A DNA stretch of 19,146 nt from Pseudomonadota bacterium (GTDB taxonomy: Bacteria; Pseudomonadota; Alphaproteobacteria; Rhodospirillales; 2-02-FULL-58-16), in assembly GCA_022560215.1 (NCBI GenBank), contig JADFTO010000018.1, positions 1 through 19,146 on the forward strand, read 5' to 3'. Each line of letters starts with the position of its first letter. Position 1 is the first letter of the stretch. A program made the translations under genes and the position numbers. The notes beneath the pieces are model-generated. The model did no database searches. It had not been told where the DNA came from and saw nothing but the letters and a program-made list of their open reading frames with translations. Below are positions 8,447 through 16,387 of this stretch, one piece after another.

Positions 8447-9832
8447 TCAGGATTTCTTCTTGGCGCCCTTCCCCGCCTTTTTCCCGGCCGCCTTCTTCCT
8501 GGCCGGTTTTTTCGCGGGTTCCTCGTCCGGTTCCTTCAGTAATTCATCGAGCGAAACCTCTTTGTCGGAAACCGACGCCATCTCGATGATGAAATCCACC
8601 ACCTTGTCCTCGAAGATCGGCGCCCTGATGGCATCCATGGCCTGGGCGTTGTCCCGGTAGTAGTCCATGACCGCCTGTTCCTGCCCCGGATTGGCGCTGG
8701 CCCGTATGGCCCGGTTGATTTCCTCCTGGCTGACCTGGATGTTGTTGTCCTGGCCCACCTGCGCCAGCACGATGCCGAGGCGCACCCGGCGTTCGGCGAT
8801 GGCGCGGAATTCCGACTTGAGCTCATCGTCGCCCTTGTCTTTTTCCGCCTCCTCCTCGCCCGATTCGCGCCGTTCCTCGTAGCGGCTCCAGATGGCGGAA
8901 AACTCGCTTTCCAGCAAGCCCTCTGGAATGCCGAATTCGTAGGTGTCCGCCAGGTGGTCGAGCAGGGTGCGCTTGAGGCGCAGGCGCGACAATTCCTTGA
9001 ATTCGCGCTCGTGCTCCTGGCGGATGTTCTTCTTGAGCTCGGCCAGGTTTTTTGCGCCCATTTTCTCGGCCAGGGCGTCGTCGATGGCCGCCGGACGGGC
9101 CTCGTGCAGTTCCTTGACGCTGACCTCGAAGACCGACTCGTTGCCGGCCAGCTCGGAGGCCCCGTAGTCGTCGGGGAAGGTGACCTTGATATCCAACTTG
9201 TCCCCCGCCTTGGCGCCCACCAGCTGGTCCTCGAATTCGGGGATGAAGCTGCCCGAGCCCAGCTCCAGGGAATAGCCGTCGGCCTTGCCGCCGGCGAATT
9301 CCTCGCCGTCCATCCGGCCGACGAAATCGATGATCAGGATGTCGCCCAGTTTCGCCTTGCGCTTGGCGGCCACCGGCTCGGAAGTCTTGTAGGCCCCGGC
9401 CATGCGCTCCAGGGTCTTGTCGATCTCGCCTTCGTCCACCACGGCCACCAGGCGTTCCAGCTTGATCTTGGAGAAGTTCAGGTTTTCGACCTCGGGCAGC
9501 AGTTCCAAGGCCATGGTGAATTCCAGGTCGGCGCCTTCCTCGAAGTTGATGACCTCGATCTTGGGCTTGACGGCGGGCCTGAGCTCCTTTTCGGACATGA
9601 TCTTGGCCGAGGAATCGTTGACCGCCTGCTCCAGCACCTCGCCCATGACCGAGGGCCCGTACTTCTTGCGCAAGAGCGAGACGGGCACCTTGCCGGGGCG
9701 GAACCCGGGCATCCTCACGGTGCGCGCCAGTTCCTTCAGGCGGCCGGCCAGGTCGGCTTCTATCTCGGCGGCGGGGACGGCGATCTTGAATTCCCGCTTC
9801 AGTCCCTCGGCCTTGGTTTCGGTGAATTCCAT
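8447..9832 (-). CDS. tig: Trigger factor (ribosome-associated chaperone/PPIase)
   Basis: Chaperone that binds the ribosome tunnel exit and nascent chains. The start is the ATG at 9832 (MEFTETKAEGLKREF), with GAGG 7 bases upstream; an in-frame TTG at 9865 has no ribosome site. This gives 461 residues. The ribosome-binding loop GFRPGKVP is at about 43-50, the FKBP-like prolyl isomerase domain (KLGDILIIDFVGRMDGEEF to FEVSVKELHE) at about 160-243, and the helical C-terminal domain after that. The protein ends in a lysine-rich tail (KKPARKKAAGKKAGKGAKKK), which is extended and low in complexity. The gene starts 43 bases after tRNA-Leu, suggesting cotranscription. Confidence 0.97.
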   Translation of the reverse strand: MEFTETKAEGLKREFKIAVPAAEIEADLAGRLKELARTVRMPGFRPGKVPVSLLRKKYGPSVMGEVLEQAVNDSSAKIMSEKELRPAVKPKIEVINFEEGADLEFTMALELLPEVENLNFSKIKLERLVAVVDEGEIDKTLERMAGAYKTSEPVAAKRKAKLGDILIIDFVGRMDGEEFAGGKADGYSLELGSGSFIPEFEDQLVGAKAGDKLDIKVTFPDDYGASELAGNESVFEVSVKELHEARPAAIDDALAEKMGAKNLAELKKNIRQEHEREFKELSRLRLKRTLLDHLADTYEFGIPEGLLESEFSAIWSRYEERRESGEEEAEKDKGDDELKSEFRAIAERRVRLGIVLAQVGQDNNIQVSQEEINRAIRASANPGQEQAVMDYYRDNAQAMDAIRAPIFEDKVVDFIIEMASVSDKEVSLDELLKEPDEEPAKKPARKKAAGKKAGKGAKKKS

Positions 9833-9875
9833 GAGATGTCCTCTGACGGCGGCTTCGCTCTTCAATATTGGGTTT

Positions 9876-9960
9876 TGGTGCGGGCGGAGGGACTCGAACC
9901 CCCACGACTTTCGTCACAGATACCTAAAACCTGCGTGTCTACCAGTTCCACCACGCCCGC
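9876..9960 (-). tRNA. tRNA-Leu(TAG)
   Basis: Class II tRNA on the minus strand, 85 bases. The acceptor is GCGGGCG/CGCCCGC with discriminator A and an encoded CCA. The anticodon arm CAGGT-TTTAGGT-ATCTG has anticodon TAG. A long variable arm follows (TGACGAAAGTCG, itself a hairpin). The T arm is GGGGG-TTCGAGT-CCCTC. It lies just upstream of tig in the same direction. Confidence 0.96.
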
Positions 9961-10010
9961 CGACGATGCCATCCGGGGTGCCGGGAGCCGCGTTAACCGG
10001 GGTCTGGCCT

Positions 10011-10038
10011 TCTATACCACAAACTCTTGGCGAGGCAA
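10011..10038 (-). promoter_or_regulatory. Probable promoter of tRNA-Leu (and perhaps tig)
   Basis: On the minus strand TTGCCT (10038-10033) and TATAGA (10016-10011) are 16 bases apart, and the -10 is preceded by TG plus one base, an extended -10. The start would be about 44 bases upstream of the tRNA. As no terminator is seen between tRNA-Leu and tig, it may also serve the chaperone gene. Confidence 0.45.
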
Positions 10039-10059
10039 TCAAAAGCACCCCCTGGGCCC

Positions 10060-11475
10060 CTATAGCAGGCCGCGCACCGACGACGAGGTGGCGATCCTGC
10101 CGCTGGAGGTGTAGGCCTCGTGGTTGTCGTCGATCTCGCCCGGGCTATAGACGTAGTTGACCATGATCCCCGCCGATCGCGCCAGGCCCCTGGCGGAGGT
10201 GTCGGCCATCCAGTTAATGCGGTCCAGGCGGGCGCCGTTGGACAGGTGGAAATGGGCGACCCGGTCCGATACCCTCTCTCCCTTGGGCCGCTCCGTGACC
10301 AGGTAGCGGACGCAGAGCCGCATCAGGGGCGCCTTCAGGGCCTTGGCGATGACTTCGTCCTCATGCCAGCCGGGACGGGCAAGCAGCTCCTTCAGGGCCC
10401 CCTTGGCACCCTCCTCCCGGCCGGCGGCGGCCAGCAGCGCCTTGCGTTCCCCGCTCCTGATAAGCCCGGAATCGCCTGCTCCCAGCGCGCCGTCCAGCCA
10501 GGCCCCGAATCCGGGAACCGGCGACAGGGTGGCGAAGGTCTTCAGCCCCTTGAATTCCGGGGCCAGGCTGTCCACCACGCGCTTGATCAGGAAATTGCCG
10601 AAGCTGATGCCGGCCAGGCCCTTCTGGGCGTTCGATATGGAATAGAAAATGGCGGTGTCGGCGGCGCCCGGGTCCTGCACGGGGGCGTCTTCGTCGAGCA
10701 GGGCCTGGACGTTGTCCGCCATGCCGTCGACCAGGGCCACCTCGACGAAGATCAGCGGCTCGTCGGGCATGCGGGGGTGGAAATAGGCGAAACAGCGGCG
10801 GTCCGAATCGAGCCGGTTTTTCAGGTCGTCCCAGCTCTCGATGGCGTGCACCGCCTCGTAGGCGATCAACTTCTCCAGCAGGGCGGCCGACGCCGTGTCC
10901 CAGGTGATCCTTCTCAGCTCCAGGAAATCCACGTCGAACCAGGTGGTGAGCAGGGCCATGATTTCCGCCTCCATGGCCTTCAGGGCGGGATCCTGGCGGG
11001 CCAGGGGGATCAGTTCGGCGCGCAGGTCGACCAGGAACTTGACCCCGTCGGGGAGGGCGTTGAACTGGGTCAACAGGCGTACCCGGGGCGCCTCCAGGGC
11101 CTTGCGCAGGGCTTGTTCCGCCAGGCGCCGGGCGTCCATGCCCCGGGCCCGGCCAAGGTCTTCGATGGCCTTGTCCACGGCGGCGTGGTCCACGTCGAAG
11201 CGCTCCGCCAGCACCTTGAGGAAGCGCTCGCGCCCGGTGCCGTTCAAAACCAGATAGGCCTGGCCCAGCGCCGCCGCCCGCGCCCGCGCCGACACCTCGC
11301 CGCCCCGGGGCTCCAGGCAGGACCGCATCTGCTCGAAAAGGCTTTCGGCGGCCTTCTCGGGCAGATCCGGATTCAAGCTGGCGGTCTCGGCGTCGAAAGC
11401 CGCCCCGGCGATGCTCCCCCAGGCGCGGCGAATCCTGACGATCGTCCTGTCCAGGAAGCCGGAATTGCCGTTCAT
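10060..11475 (-). CDS. Malonyl-CoA decarboxylase
   Basis: Converts malonyl-CoA to acetyl-CoA and CO2. The 471 residues match bacterial MCD/MatA proteins. An N-terminal helical domain spans roughly residues 1-180. The catalytic acetyltransferase-like domain contains FYSISNAQKGLAGISFGNFL (about 277-296), FATLSPVPGFGAWL with Ser318, and AHFHLSNGARLDRINWMAD with His410. Ser318 and His410 correspond to the catalytic Ser and His known in human MCD. The ATG at 11475 overlaps the nnr stop by four bases (ATGA), and no strong ribosome site precedes it, so translation probably depends on coupling. No malonyl-CoA synthetase or malonate transporter is nearby, so the source of malonyl-CoA is unclear; disposal of excess fatty-acid precursor is one possibility. 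Confidence 0.93.
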   Translation of the reverse strand: MNGNSGFLDRTIVRIRRAWGSIAGAAFDAETASLNPDLPEKAAESLFEQMRSCLEPRGGEVSARARAAALGQAYLVLNGTGRERFLKVLAERFDVDHAAVDKAIEDLGRARGMDARRLAEQALRKALEAPRVRLLTQFNALPDGVKFLVDLRAELIPLARQDPALKAMEAEIMALLTTWFDVDFLELRRITWDTASAALLEKLIAYEAVHAIESWDDLKNRLDSDRRCFAYFHPRMPDEPLIFVEVALVDGMADNVQALLDEDAPVQDPGAADTAIFYSISNAQKGLAGISFGNFLIKRVVDSLAPEFKGLKTFATLSPVPGFGAWLDGALGAGDSGLIRSGERKALLAAAGREEGAKGALKELLARPGWHEDEVIAKALKAPLMRLCVRYLVTERPKGERVSDRVAHFHLSNGARLDRINWMADTSARGLARSAGIMVNYVYSPGEIDDNHEAYTSSGRIATSSSVRGLL

Positions 11476-12989
11476 GGCGAATCTGGCGGCGTCTGATCCA
11501 CGCCGGACAGTTGCCTTAGGTGGCGCAACTGCTCAAGCACCAAGTCCGGCAGGTCCTCGGCGATCAGGCCGGGACCGAAGGCCGCCGCCGCTCGGCCATG
11601 CAGCCAGACGGCGGCGCAAGCCGCCTCGAAGACGTCCATGCCCTGGGCGATCAGGCCGAGGGCGAAACCGGCGAGCACGTCGCCCGATCCCGCCGTCGCC
11701 AGCTCCGGCGGCGCCTCCGCGTTGACGGCCGCGAGCCCGCCGGGGGCGGCGATCACCGTGTCCGGGCCCTTGAGAAGGACCACGGCGCCAGACGTTTCGG
11801 CGGCTTTCCGGGTCCGGGTCAGCTTGTCCCCGGCGCCTGGGAACAAGCGGCGGAACTCCCCTTCGTGGGGGGTCAGCAGGCAGGGCCCGGTTATGGCCGA
11901 GAACAGGAATTCGGGATCGTCCTCGAAGACACTCAGCGCGTCCGCGTCGAGGATCGTGGTCTTGCCCGACTTCAGGGCCGTCAGCACGCGGGCCCGGGTG
12001 ACGGCGTCGAGCCCCGAGCCCGGCCCCACGAGGCTGGCGATCCTGCGGGGGTCGAAAAGGTACGCCTCGAACTCCACGTCGCCCGCCGTCTCCGGGGCCA
12101 GGGGCTTGACGATGACCCCCGGCGCGCCCGCGGCGTAGACGGGAAAGGCAAGCTCGGGCACGGCGATGGTCACCAGGCCGGCCCCGATGCGCCTGGCCGC
12201 GAAGGCCGCCAGGCGCGCGGCCCCGGTCATTTCGGGCCCGCCCGCGATCACCACGTGGCCCCGGTCGTACTTGCTGCCTGCTACCTTGGGCCAGGGATAG
12301 CGCTGCAGCCACAGGTCCGGCCCGTTGACATGAGTCATCGGCCGGATGTCGGCCAGCACGGAATCGGGGATTCCGATGTCGGCGACCACCAGGTCGCCCG
12401 TCGGGACGCGGCCCGGAAACAAGAGGTGCCCGGGCTTGGGGCGGAAAAAGGTGACGGTGAGCCGCGAGTTGGGAGCCGCCCCCAGGACCTCGCCGGTGTC
12501 CCCATGGACGCCGCTCGGCATGTCGACGGCGACGCAGTCGAACTCGCCTGCCTCCACCCTTTCGTTGACGGCCTCGACCGCCGCCAGGGCCGCCCCATCC
12601 AGGGGGCGCGCCAGGCCGGCGCCGAAAAGCGCGTCCACGACCAGGCGGCAATCGCCGGGCAGGCCGCCGTCGAGGGTTTCCACCTCGCCGGTCCAGCGCC
12701 CGGCGGCAACGGCGGCGTCCCCGCCCAACTTGTCGGCGGACCCCAGCAGGAATAAGCGCACGGGCCATCCCGCCTCGCCCAGAAGGCGCGCCGCCACGAA
12801 CCCGTCGCCACCGTTGTTGCCGGGGCCGCAGAGCACGCTTAGCGGGCGCTCCGACCAGCGTTCGCGGATTTCCCCGGCGACGGCGGCGCCGGCGGCCTCC
12901 ATCAGGTCCAGGCCGGGGATGCCGCCGGCAATGGCCGCCCCATCGGCCCGGGCCATTTCCTCGACGGTGAGCAATTCGGTCACAGGCAT
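11472..12989 (-). CDS. nnr: Bifunctional NAD(P)H-hydrate epimerase / ADP-dependent NAD(P)H-hydrate dehydratase
   Basis: Repairs hydrated, inactive NADH and NADPH. The 505-residue protein has both usual domains. The N-terminal YjeF_N epimerase includes CGPGNNGGDGFVAARLL (about 54-70), VDALFGAGL (118-126) and VDMPSGVHGD (155-164). The C-terminal ribokinase-like dehydratase includes GHVVIAGGPEMTGAARL (244-260), TPHEGEFRRLFP (373-384) and the phosphate-binding GSGDVLAGFALG (434-445). I chose the ATG at 12989 (MPVTELLTVEEMARAD) because GGGGAG lies 7 bases upstream. The frame stays open to 13181, but that extension is arginine/proline-rich and lies over the divergent promoter region. The gene overlaps malonyl-CoA decarboxylase by four bases. 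Confidence 0.95.
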   Translation of the reverse strand: MPVTELLTVEEMARADGAAIAGGIPGLDLMEAAGAAVAGEIRERWSERPLSVLCGPGNNGGDGFVAARLLGEAGWPVRLFLLGSADKLGGDAAVAAGRWTGEVETLDGGLPGDCRLVVDALFGAGLARPLDGAALAAVEAVNERVEAGEFDCVAVDMPSGVHGDTGEVLGAAPNSRLTVTFFRPKPGHLLFPGRVPTGDLVVADIGIPDSVLADIRPMTHVNGPDLWLQRYPWPKVAGSKYDRGHVVIAGGPEMTGAARLAAFAARRIGAGLVTIAVPELAFPVYAAGAPGVIVKPLAPETAGDVEFEAYLFDPRRIASLVGPGSGLDAVTRARVLTALKSGKTTILDADALSVFEDDPEFLFSAITGPCLLTPHEGEFRRLFPGAGDKLTRTRKAAETSGAVVLLKGPDTVIAAPGGLAAVNAEAPPELATAGSGDVLAGFALGLIAQGMDVFEAACAAVWLHGRAAAAFGPGLIAEDLPDLVLEQLRHLRQLSGVDQTPPDSP

Positions 12990-13138
12990 CCTCCGTCTCC
13001 CCCCAATCATAGAGTGCCTCGGGCGCGACCGGAACCCATCCCCCACGGGCCGCGGCGGCATCCGGAATCGTGGGAGAGACTGGGCGGCGGCCCGTGGGCC
13101 CGATATAAAGGCGCTCTCGGCTTTACAAGGGACAATCC
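12990..13138. promoter_or_regulatory. Divergent promoter region between nnr and dadA with a 12-bp inverted repeat
   Basis: Two arms, 13042-13053 (CCCACGGGCCGC) and 13087-13098 (GCGGCCCGTGGG), are perfect inverted copies 33 bases apart. A -10-like TATGAT reads toward nnr (13011-13006), though it lies so close to the start that the leader would be very short. A -10-like TATAAA reads toward dadA (13104-13109). Neither has a good -35. The repeat overlaps where a dadA -35 would be expected, so it could be an operator; it could also be chance in GC-rich DNA. Confidence 0.35.
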
Positions 13139-14392
13139 ATGAAGACCTTGGTGCTGGGCGCCGGCGTGATCGGCGTCGCATCCGCCTATTACCTGGCCCG
13201 CGCCGGACACCGGGTCCAGGTGATCGACCGCCAGCCGGGCGCCGGCCTGGAAACCAGCTTCGCCAACGGCGGCCAGATCTCGGCCAGCCATACCCAGCCC
13301 TGGGCGGGACCCGGTACCCTCGCCACCGCGGTCAAGTGGCTGGGTCGCCCCGGCTCCCCGTTGCGAATCGGCTTCAAGGCAGATCCCAGGCTTTGGTCCT
13401 GGTGCCTCAGCCTGGCCCGCAACTGCACCGCCGGACGGCAGCGAGTCAACGCCGAACGCATGCACCGCATAGCCCACTACAGCCTTTCCTCCCTCGCCGA
13501 ACTGAGAGAGGAAACCGCCATCCAATACCACCGGCTCGCCAAGGGCATCCTGACCTTCTACCGCCAGGGGCGCGAACTCGGGCCGGCCCAGGCCAGGGCG
13601 GAGACCTTCGCCCGCCTGGGCTCCCCTTATCGGGTGCTGGACCGGGCCGGCTGCATCGCCGTGGAGCCGGCCCTCGCCCGGTCCGAGACCAAACTGGCCG
13701 GCGGCATATACTTTCCAGAAGACGAAAGCGGCGACGCCCACGCCTTCACCGACGCCCTGGCCGGCATCTCGGCCGGCCTCGGCGTCGAGTTCCGCTACGG
13801 GGTGGCCGTCAAGCGCCTGGTGGCGGAAGGAAACCGGATCACGGCCGTGGAGACCGACGCCGGCGCCTTTGCCGCCGATGCCTACGTGCTCGCGCTGGGC
13901 AGCTACAGCCCCCTCCTCGCCAGGCCCTTGGGCCTTAATCTCCCGATCTATCCCGCCAAGGGCTATTCGGTCACCATCCCCATCGGCGATCTTGCGGCGG
14001 CGCCGGAGGTCAGCCTGTTGGACGACGAGCGGAAGCTGGTCTACAGCCGGTTGGGGAACCGGCTGCGGGTGGCGGGGATGGCGGATATCGTCGGCTACGA
14101 CACCTCCATCCCCGGGGCCCGTATCGCTTCCATCCTGGAAGCGGCAAAGTCCCTGTTCCCCGGTCTCGGCGAGGCGGCGGACGTCGAGCCCTGGGCCGGG
14201 CTGCGTCCCAAGACGCCGGACAGCGTGCCCATCATCGGCCCCACCCCATACGCCAACCTGTTCCTCAACACCGGGCACGGGTACCTGGGCTGGACCATGG
14301 CCTGCGGCTCGGGAAGGGTGGTCGCGGACCTGGTCGGCGGCAAAAAGCCGGGCATCGACATGGCGGGCCTGGGGCTCGACCGCTTCGCTTGA
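13139..14392 (+). CDS. dadA: D-amino-acid dehydrogenase (DadA-type FAD oxidoreductase)
   Basis: FAD-dependent enzyme that oxidises D-amino acids to 2-oxo acids and ammonia and passes electrons to the respiratory chain. It has 417 residues, as usual for DadA. The dinucleotide-binding fold is at the N-terminus (VLGAGVIGVASAYYLARAGH, GxGxxG at 7-12), followed by ETSFANGGQISASHTQPWAG, typical of the small subunit. The C-terminal flavin region has PWAGLRPKTPDSVPIIG and NTGHGYLGWTMACGSGR. The ATG at 13139 follows AAGGGA with a short spacer. It is transcribed away from nnr and appears monocistronic. The window has no alanine racemase, its common partner, so the exact D-substrate is not fixed. Confidence 0.92.
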   Translation: MKTLVLGAGVIGVASAYYLARAGHRVQVIDRQPGAGLETSFANGGQISASHTQPWAGPGTLATAVKWLGRPGSPLRIGFKADPRLWSWCLSLARNCTAGRQRVNAERMHRIAHYSLSSLAELREETAIQYHRLAKGILTFYRQGRELGPAQARAETFARLGSPYRVLDRAGCIAVEPALARSETKLAGGIYFPEDESGDAHAFTDALAGISAGLGVEFRYGVAVKRLVAEGNRITAVETDAGAFAADAYVLALGSYSPLLARPLGLNLPIYPAKGYSVTIPIGDLAAAPEVSLLDDERKLVYSRLGNRLRVAGMADIVGYDTSIPGARIASILEAAKSLFPGLGEAADVEPWAGLRPKTPDSVPIIGPTPYANLFLNTGHGYLGWTMACGSGRVVADLVGGKKPGIDMAGLGLDRFA

Positions 14393-14634
14393 GAGCCCTT
14401 GGCCTGAATGGGGCGCGCGGACCCTTGACGGCCCCATACAATGGATAATCCATTATATCAAAAAAATAACGTAACCATATGTAATAAATAATTATAACTT
14501 CACCATTTCCCGGGCCATGGCGCCCTTTTCCCGGCCATTTTCGGGGCGGAGTCGCGTAAGCCTTGGCGCTTTGTTCATGGGTGCTCTATAAGCGCGCCTG
14601 CAACCGCCGCGGCCCAGTGACCGGGGAATATCCC
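14393..14634. other. AT-rich spacer between dadA and the Nudix gene
   Basis: No gene seen. A 7-bp stem (ATGGGGC at 14408-14414 with GCCCCAT at 14431-14437) follows the dadA stop by 15 bases but lacks a T tract, so termination there is uncertain. Next is the 13-base palindrome ATGGATAATCCAT (14441-14453), inside a stretch from about 14436 to 14505 that is strikingly AT-rich against the GC-rich surroundings. It includes an A run and TAATAAATAATTATAA. GC-rich sequence resumes before the promoter-like site at 14563-14592. Confidence 0.5.
14563..14592 (+). promoter_or_regulatory. Probable promoter of the Nudix-cysK-sseA-GNAT operon
   Basis: TTGGCG (14563-14568, four of six consensus bases) and TATAAG (14587-14592, five of six) are 18 bases apart. 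The start would be about 36 bases upstream of the Nudix ATG at 14635. The AT-rich tract upstream could act as a UP-like element or a regulator target. Confidence 0.45.
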
Positions 14635-15309
14635 ATGACACCTTCATTCACCAGCGACGACGTCGACATCATCGAGAAGCAAACCCCCTTCCGGGGCTAT
14701 TTCCGGGTCGACCGCTACCGGCTGAAACACCGCCTGTTCGAGGGCGGCTGGAGCCAGGAGGTGAGCCGCGAGATATTCGAGCGCGGCCATGCCGTCACCG
14801 CCCTGCTTTTCGATCCCGACCTGGACAGGCTGGTGTTCATCGAACAGTTCCGCGTCGGCGCCTTCTTCGCGCGCGCCTCTCCCTGGTTCGATGACGGGTT
14901 TTCGCCGTGGCTCTTGGAATGCATCGCCGGCATCATCGAGGAAGGCGAAACCCCGGAACAGGTGGCCCGGCGCGAGGCCGTGGAGGAAACCGGCTGCGAG
15001 ATCACCGACATCGTTCCCGTCTGCCATTACCTGGTCAGCCCCGGGGGATCGACGGAATCCGTGTTCGTCTTCTGCGGCCGGGTGGACTCAGAGCACGCCG
15101 GCGGCATTCACGGGATCACCGAGGAACAAGAAAACATCCGCGTCTTCACCGTGCCCGTGGACGAGGCGCTGGACTGGCTCGATGTGGGCAGGATCGACAA
15201 CGCCATGACCCTGATCGCCCTGCAATGGTTCAAGCTGAATCACGAAGGGCTCCGCGCCCGCTGGCTGGGGCTGGAACGGGCCGATACCACTCCCGGAGGC
15301 GCGTCTTGA
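14635..15309 (+). CDS. nudF: Nudix hydrolase, ADP-ribose pyrophosphatase (NudF) type
   Basis: Probably cleaves ADP-ribose to AMP and ribose 5-phosphate. The 224 residues contain a complete Nudix box from G99 to C121: GIIEEGETPEQVARREAVEE then TGC, fitting Gx5Ex7REUxEExGU. The context residues LLECIAGIIEEGE and the downstream YLVSPGGSTESVFVF are typical of the ADP-ribose pyrophosphatase branch. The start is the ATG at 14635 (MTPSFTSDD), with GGGGAA 6 bases upstream; an in-frame ATG at 14563 lies inside the predicted promoter. It is the first gene of a plus-strand cluster. Substrate is inferred from the family; another nucleoside diphosphate sugar is possible. Confidence 0.87.
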   Translation: MTPSFTSDDVDIIEKQTPFRGYFRVDRYRLKHRLFEGGWSQEVSREIFERGHAVTALLFDPDLDRLVFIEQFRVGAFFARASPWFDDGFSPWLLECIAGIIEEGETPEQVARREAVEETGCEITDIVPVCHYLVSPGGSTESVFVFCGRVDSEHAGGIHGITEEQENIRVFTVPVDEALDWLDVGRIDNAMTLIALQWFKLNHEGLRARWLGLERADTTPGGAS

Positions 15310-15310
15310 T

Positions 15311-15326
15311 CGCCGCCGGGGCGGCG
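15311..15326 (+). other. GC hairpin between the Nudix gene and cysK
   Basis: CGCCGC-CGGG-GCGGCG forms a perfect 6-bp stem starting two bases after the Nudix stop. It lacks a T tract, so it is more likely to be an mRNA segment stabiliser or partial attenuator between the genes than a full terminator. Confidence 0.3.
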
Positions 15327-15373
15327 GTTAGTCTTCCGGCCACACAGTCCTCAACAACCTTTCTGGGCGGCTC

Positions 15374-16375
15374 ATGGACACCAAAAACGGCTTGATCGAA
15401 ACCATCGGAAACACGCCCCTGATCCGCCTTCGCGGCGCGTCCGAGGCCACGGGCTGCGAGATACTGGGCAAGGCCGAATTCCTCAATCCCGGCAGCTCGG
15501 TCAAGGACCGCGCCGCGCTGTTCATCATCATGGACGCCGAGGAGCGCGGCACGCTCAAGCCCGGCGGCGTGATCGTCGAGGGCACCGCCGGCAACACCGG
15601 CATCGGCCTGGCGCTGGTCGGCAACGCCCTCGTATACAGCAGCATCGTCGTCGTCCCCGACAACCAGAGCGACGAGAAAAAGGACATGTTGCGGCTCTGC
15701 GGCGCCGACCTGCGCGAGGTGCCGCCGGTCCCCTACTCGGACCCGGAGAACTATGTCCACGTCTCCGAACGGCTGGCCAAGGAACTCGCCGAGAGCGAGC
15801 CGAACGGCGTGCTCTGGGCCAACCAGTGGGACAATGTCGCCAACCGCAGGGCCCACCTGGAAGGGACCGGCCCCGAAATCTGGGAGCAGACGGATGGCAG
15901 CGTGGACGCCTTCGTTTGCTCCGTCGGCACCGGGGGGACCCTGGGCGGGGTCTCCATGGCGCTCAAGGAACGCAACAAGGACGTGGTCATCGGCATCGCC
16001 GATCCCATGGGGGCGGCGCTCTACAATTACTACAAGCATGGCGAATTGAAGGCCGAGGGCTCGTCCATCGCCGAAGGCATCGGCCAGGGCCGCGTGACTG
16101 CGAACCTGGAAGGCGTGGTCGTCGACGAAGCCTTCCAGATCCAGGACGACGAGATGTGCCGCATCGTCTTCGACCTGTTGCGGAACGAGGGCCTGTGCCT
16201 CGGCGGATCCAGCGGCATCAACATCGCCGGCGCCATGCGCATGGCCGAATTGCTCGGCCCCGGGCACACCATCGTCACCATCCTCGCCGATTTCGGCACC
16301 CGCTACCAAAGCAAGCTGTTCAACCCCGTCTTCCTCAACGAAAACGGCCTGCCGGTGCCCGATTGGCTGACGTAG
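15374..16375 (+). CDS. cysK: Cysteine synthase A (PLP-dependent O-acetylserine sulfhydrylase family)
   Basis: Makes cysteine from O-acetylserine and sulfide. It has 333 residues. The PLP lysine is Lys44 in NPGSSVKDRAA. The phosphate-cradle GTGGTLGG is at about 187-194 and the PLP ring-contacting serine in LGGSSGINIAGA. The asparagine loop reads TAGNTGIG (71-78) where classical CysK has TSGNT. With QSDEKKDMLRLCGA this marks the alphaproteobacterial CysK subgroup, slightly longer than the enterobacterial enzyme. The ATG at 15374 has only a weak GGGCGG-like site upstream. It lies 64 bases after the Nudix gene and 12 bases before the sulfurtransferase. A cystathionine beta-synthase-like role cannot be excluded from sequence alone. 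Confidence 0.9.
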   Translation: MDTKNGLIETIGNTPLIRLRGASEATGCEILGKAEFLNPGSSVKDRAALFIIMDAEERGTLKPGGVIVEGTAGNTGIGLALVGNALVYSSIVVVPDNQSDEKKDMLRLCGADLREVPPVPYSDPENYVHVSERLAKELAESEPNGVLWANQWDNVANRRAHLEGTGPEIWEQTDGSVDAFVCSVGTGGTLGGVSMALKERNKDVVIGIADPMGAALYNYYKHGELKAEGSSIAEGIGQGRVTANLEGVVVDEAFQIQDDEMCRIVFDLLRNEGLCLGGSSGINIAGAMRMAELLGPGHTIVTILADFGTRYQSKLFNPVFLNENGLPVPDWLT

Positions 16376-16387
16376 CGGCGAAGACCC

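Noticed and set aside
12990..13181. N-terminal extension of nnr by 64 codons
   Set aside because: The extension is Arg/Pro-rich, overlaps the divergent dadA start, and the family N-terminus begins at the ATG at 12989.
13007..14437. 476-codon minus-strand frame opposite dadA
   Set aside because: Antisense shadow of a secure gene; no domain and no start signals.
14563..14634. Upstream ATG extending the Nudix protein by 24 residues
   Set aside because: It lies on the predicted promoter, lacks a ribosome site, and the extension does not resemble the family; the ATG at 14635 has GGGGAA at proper spacing.
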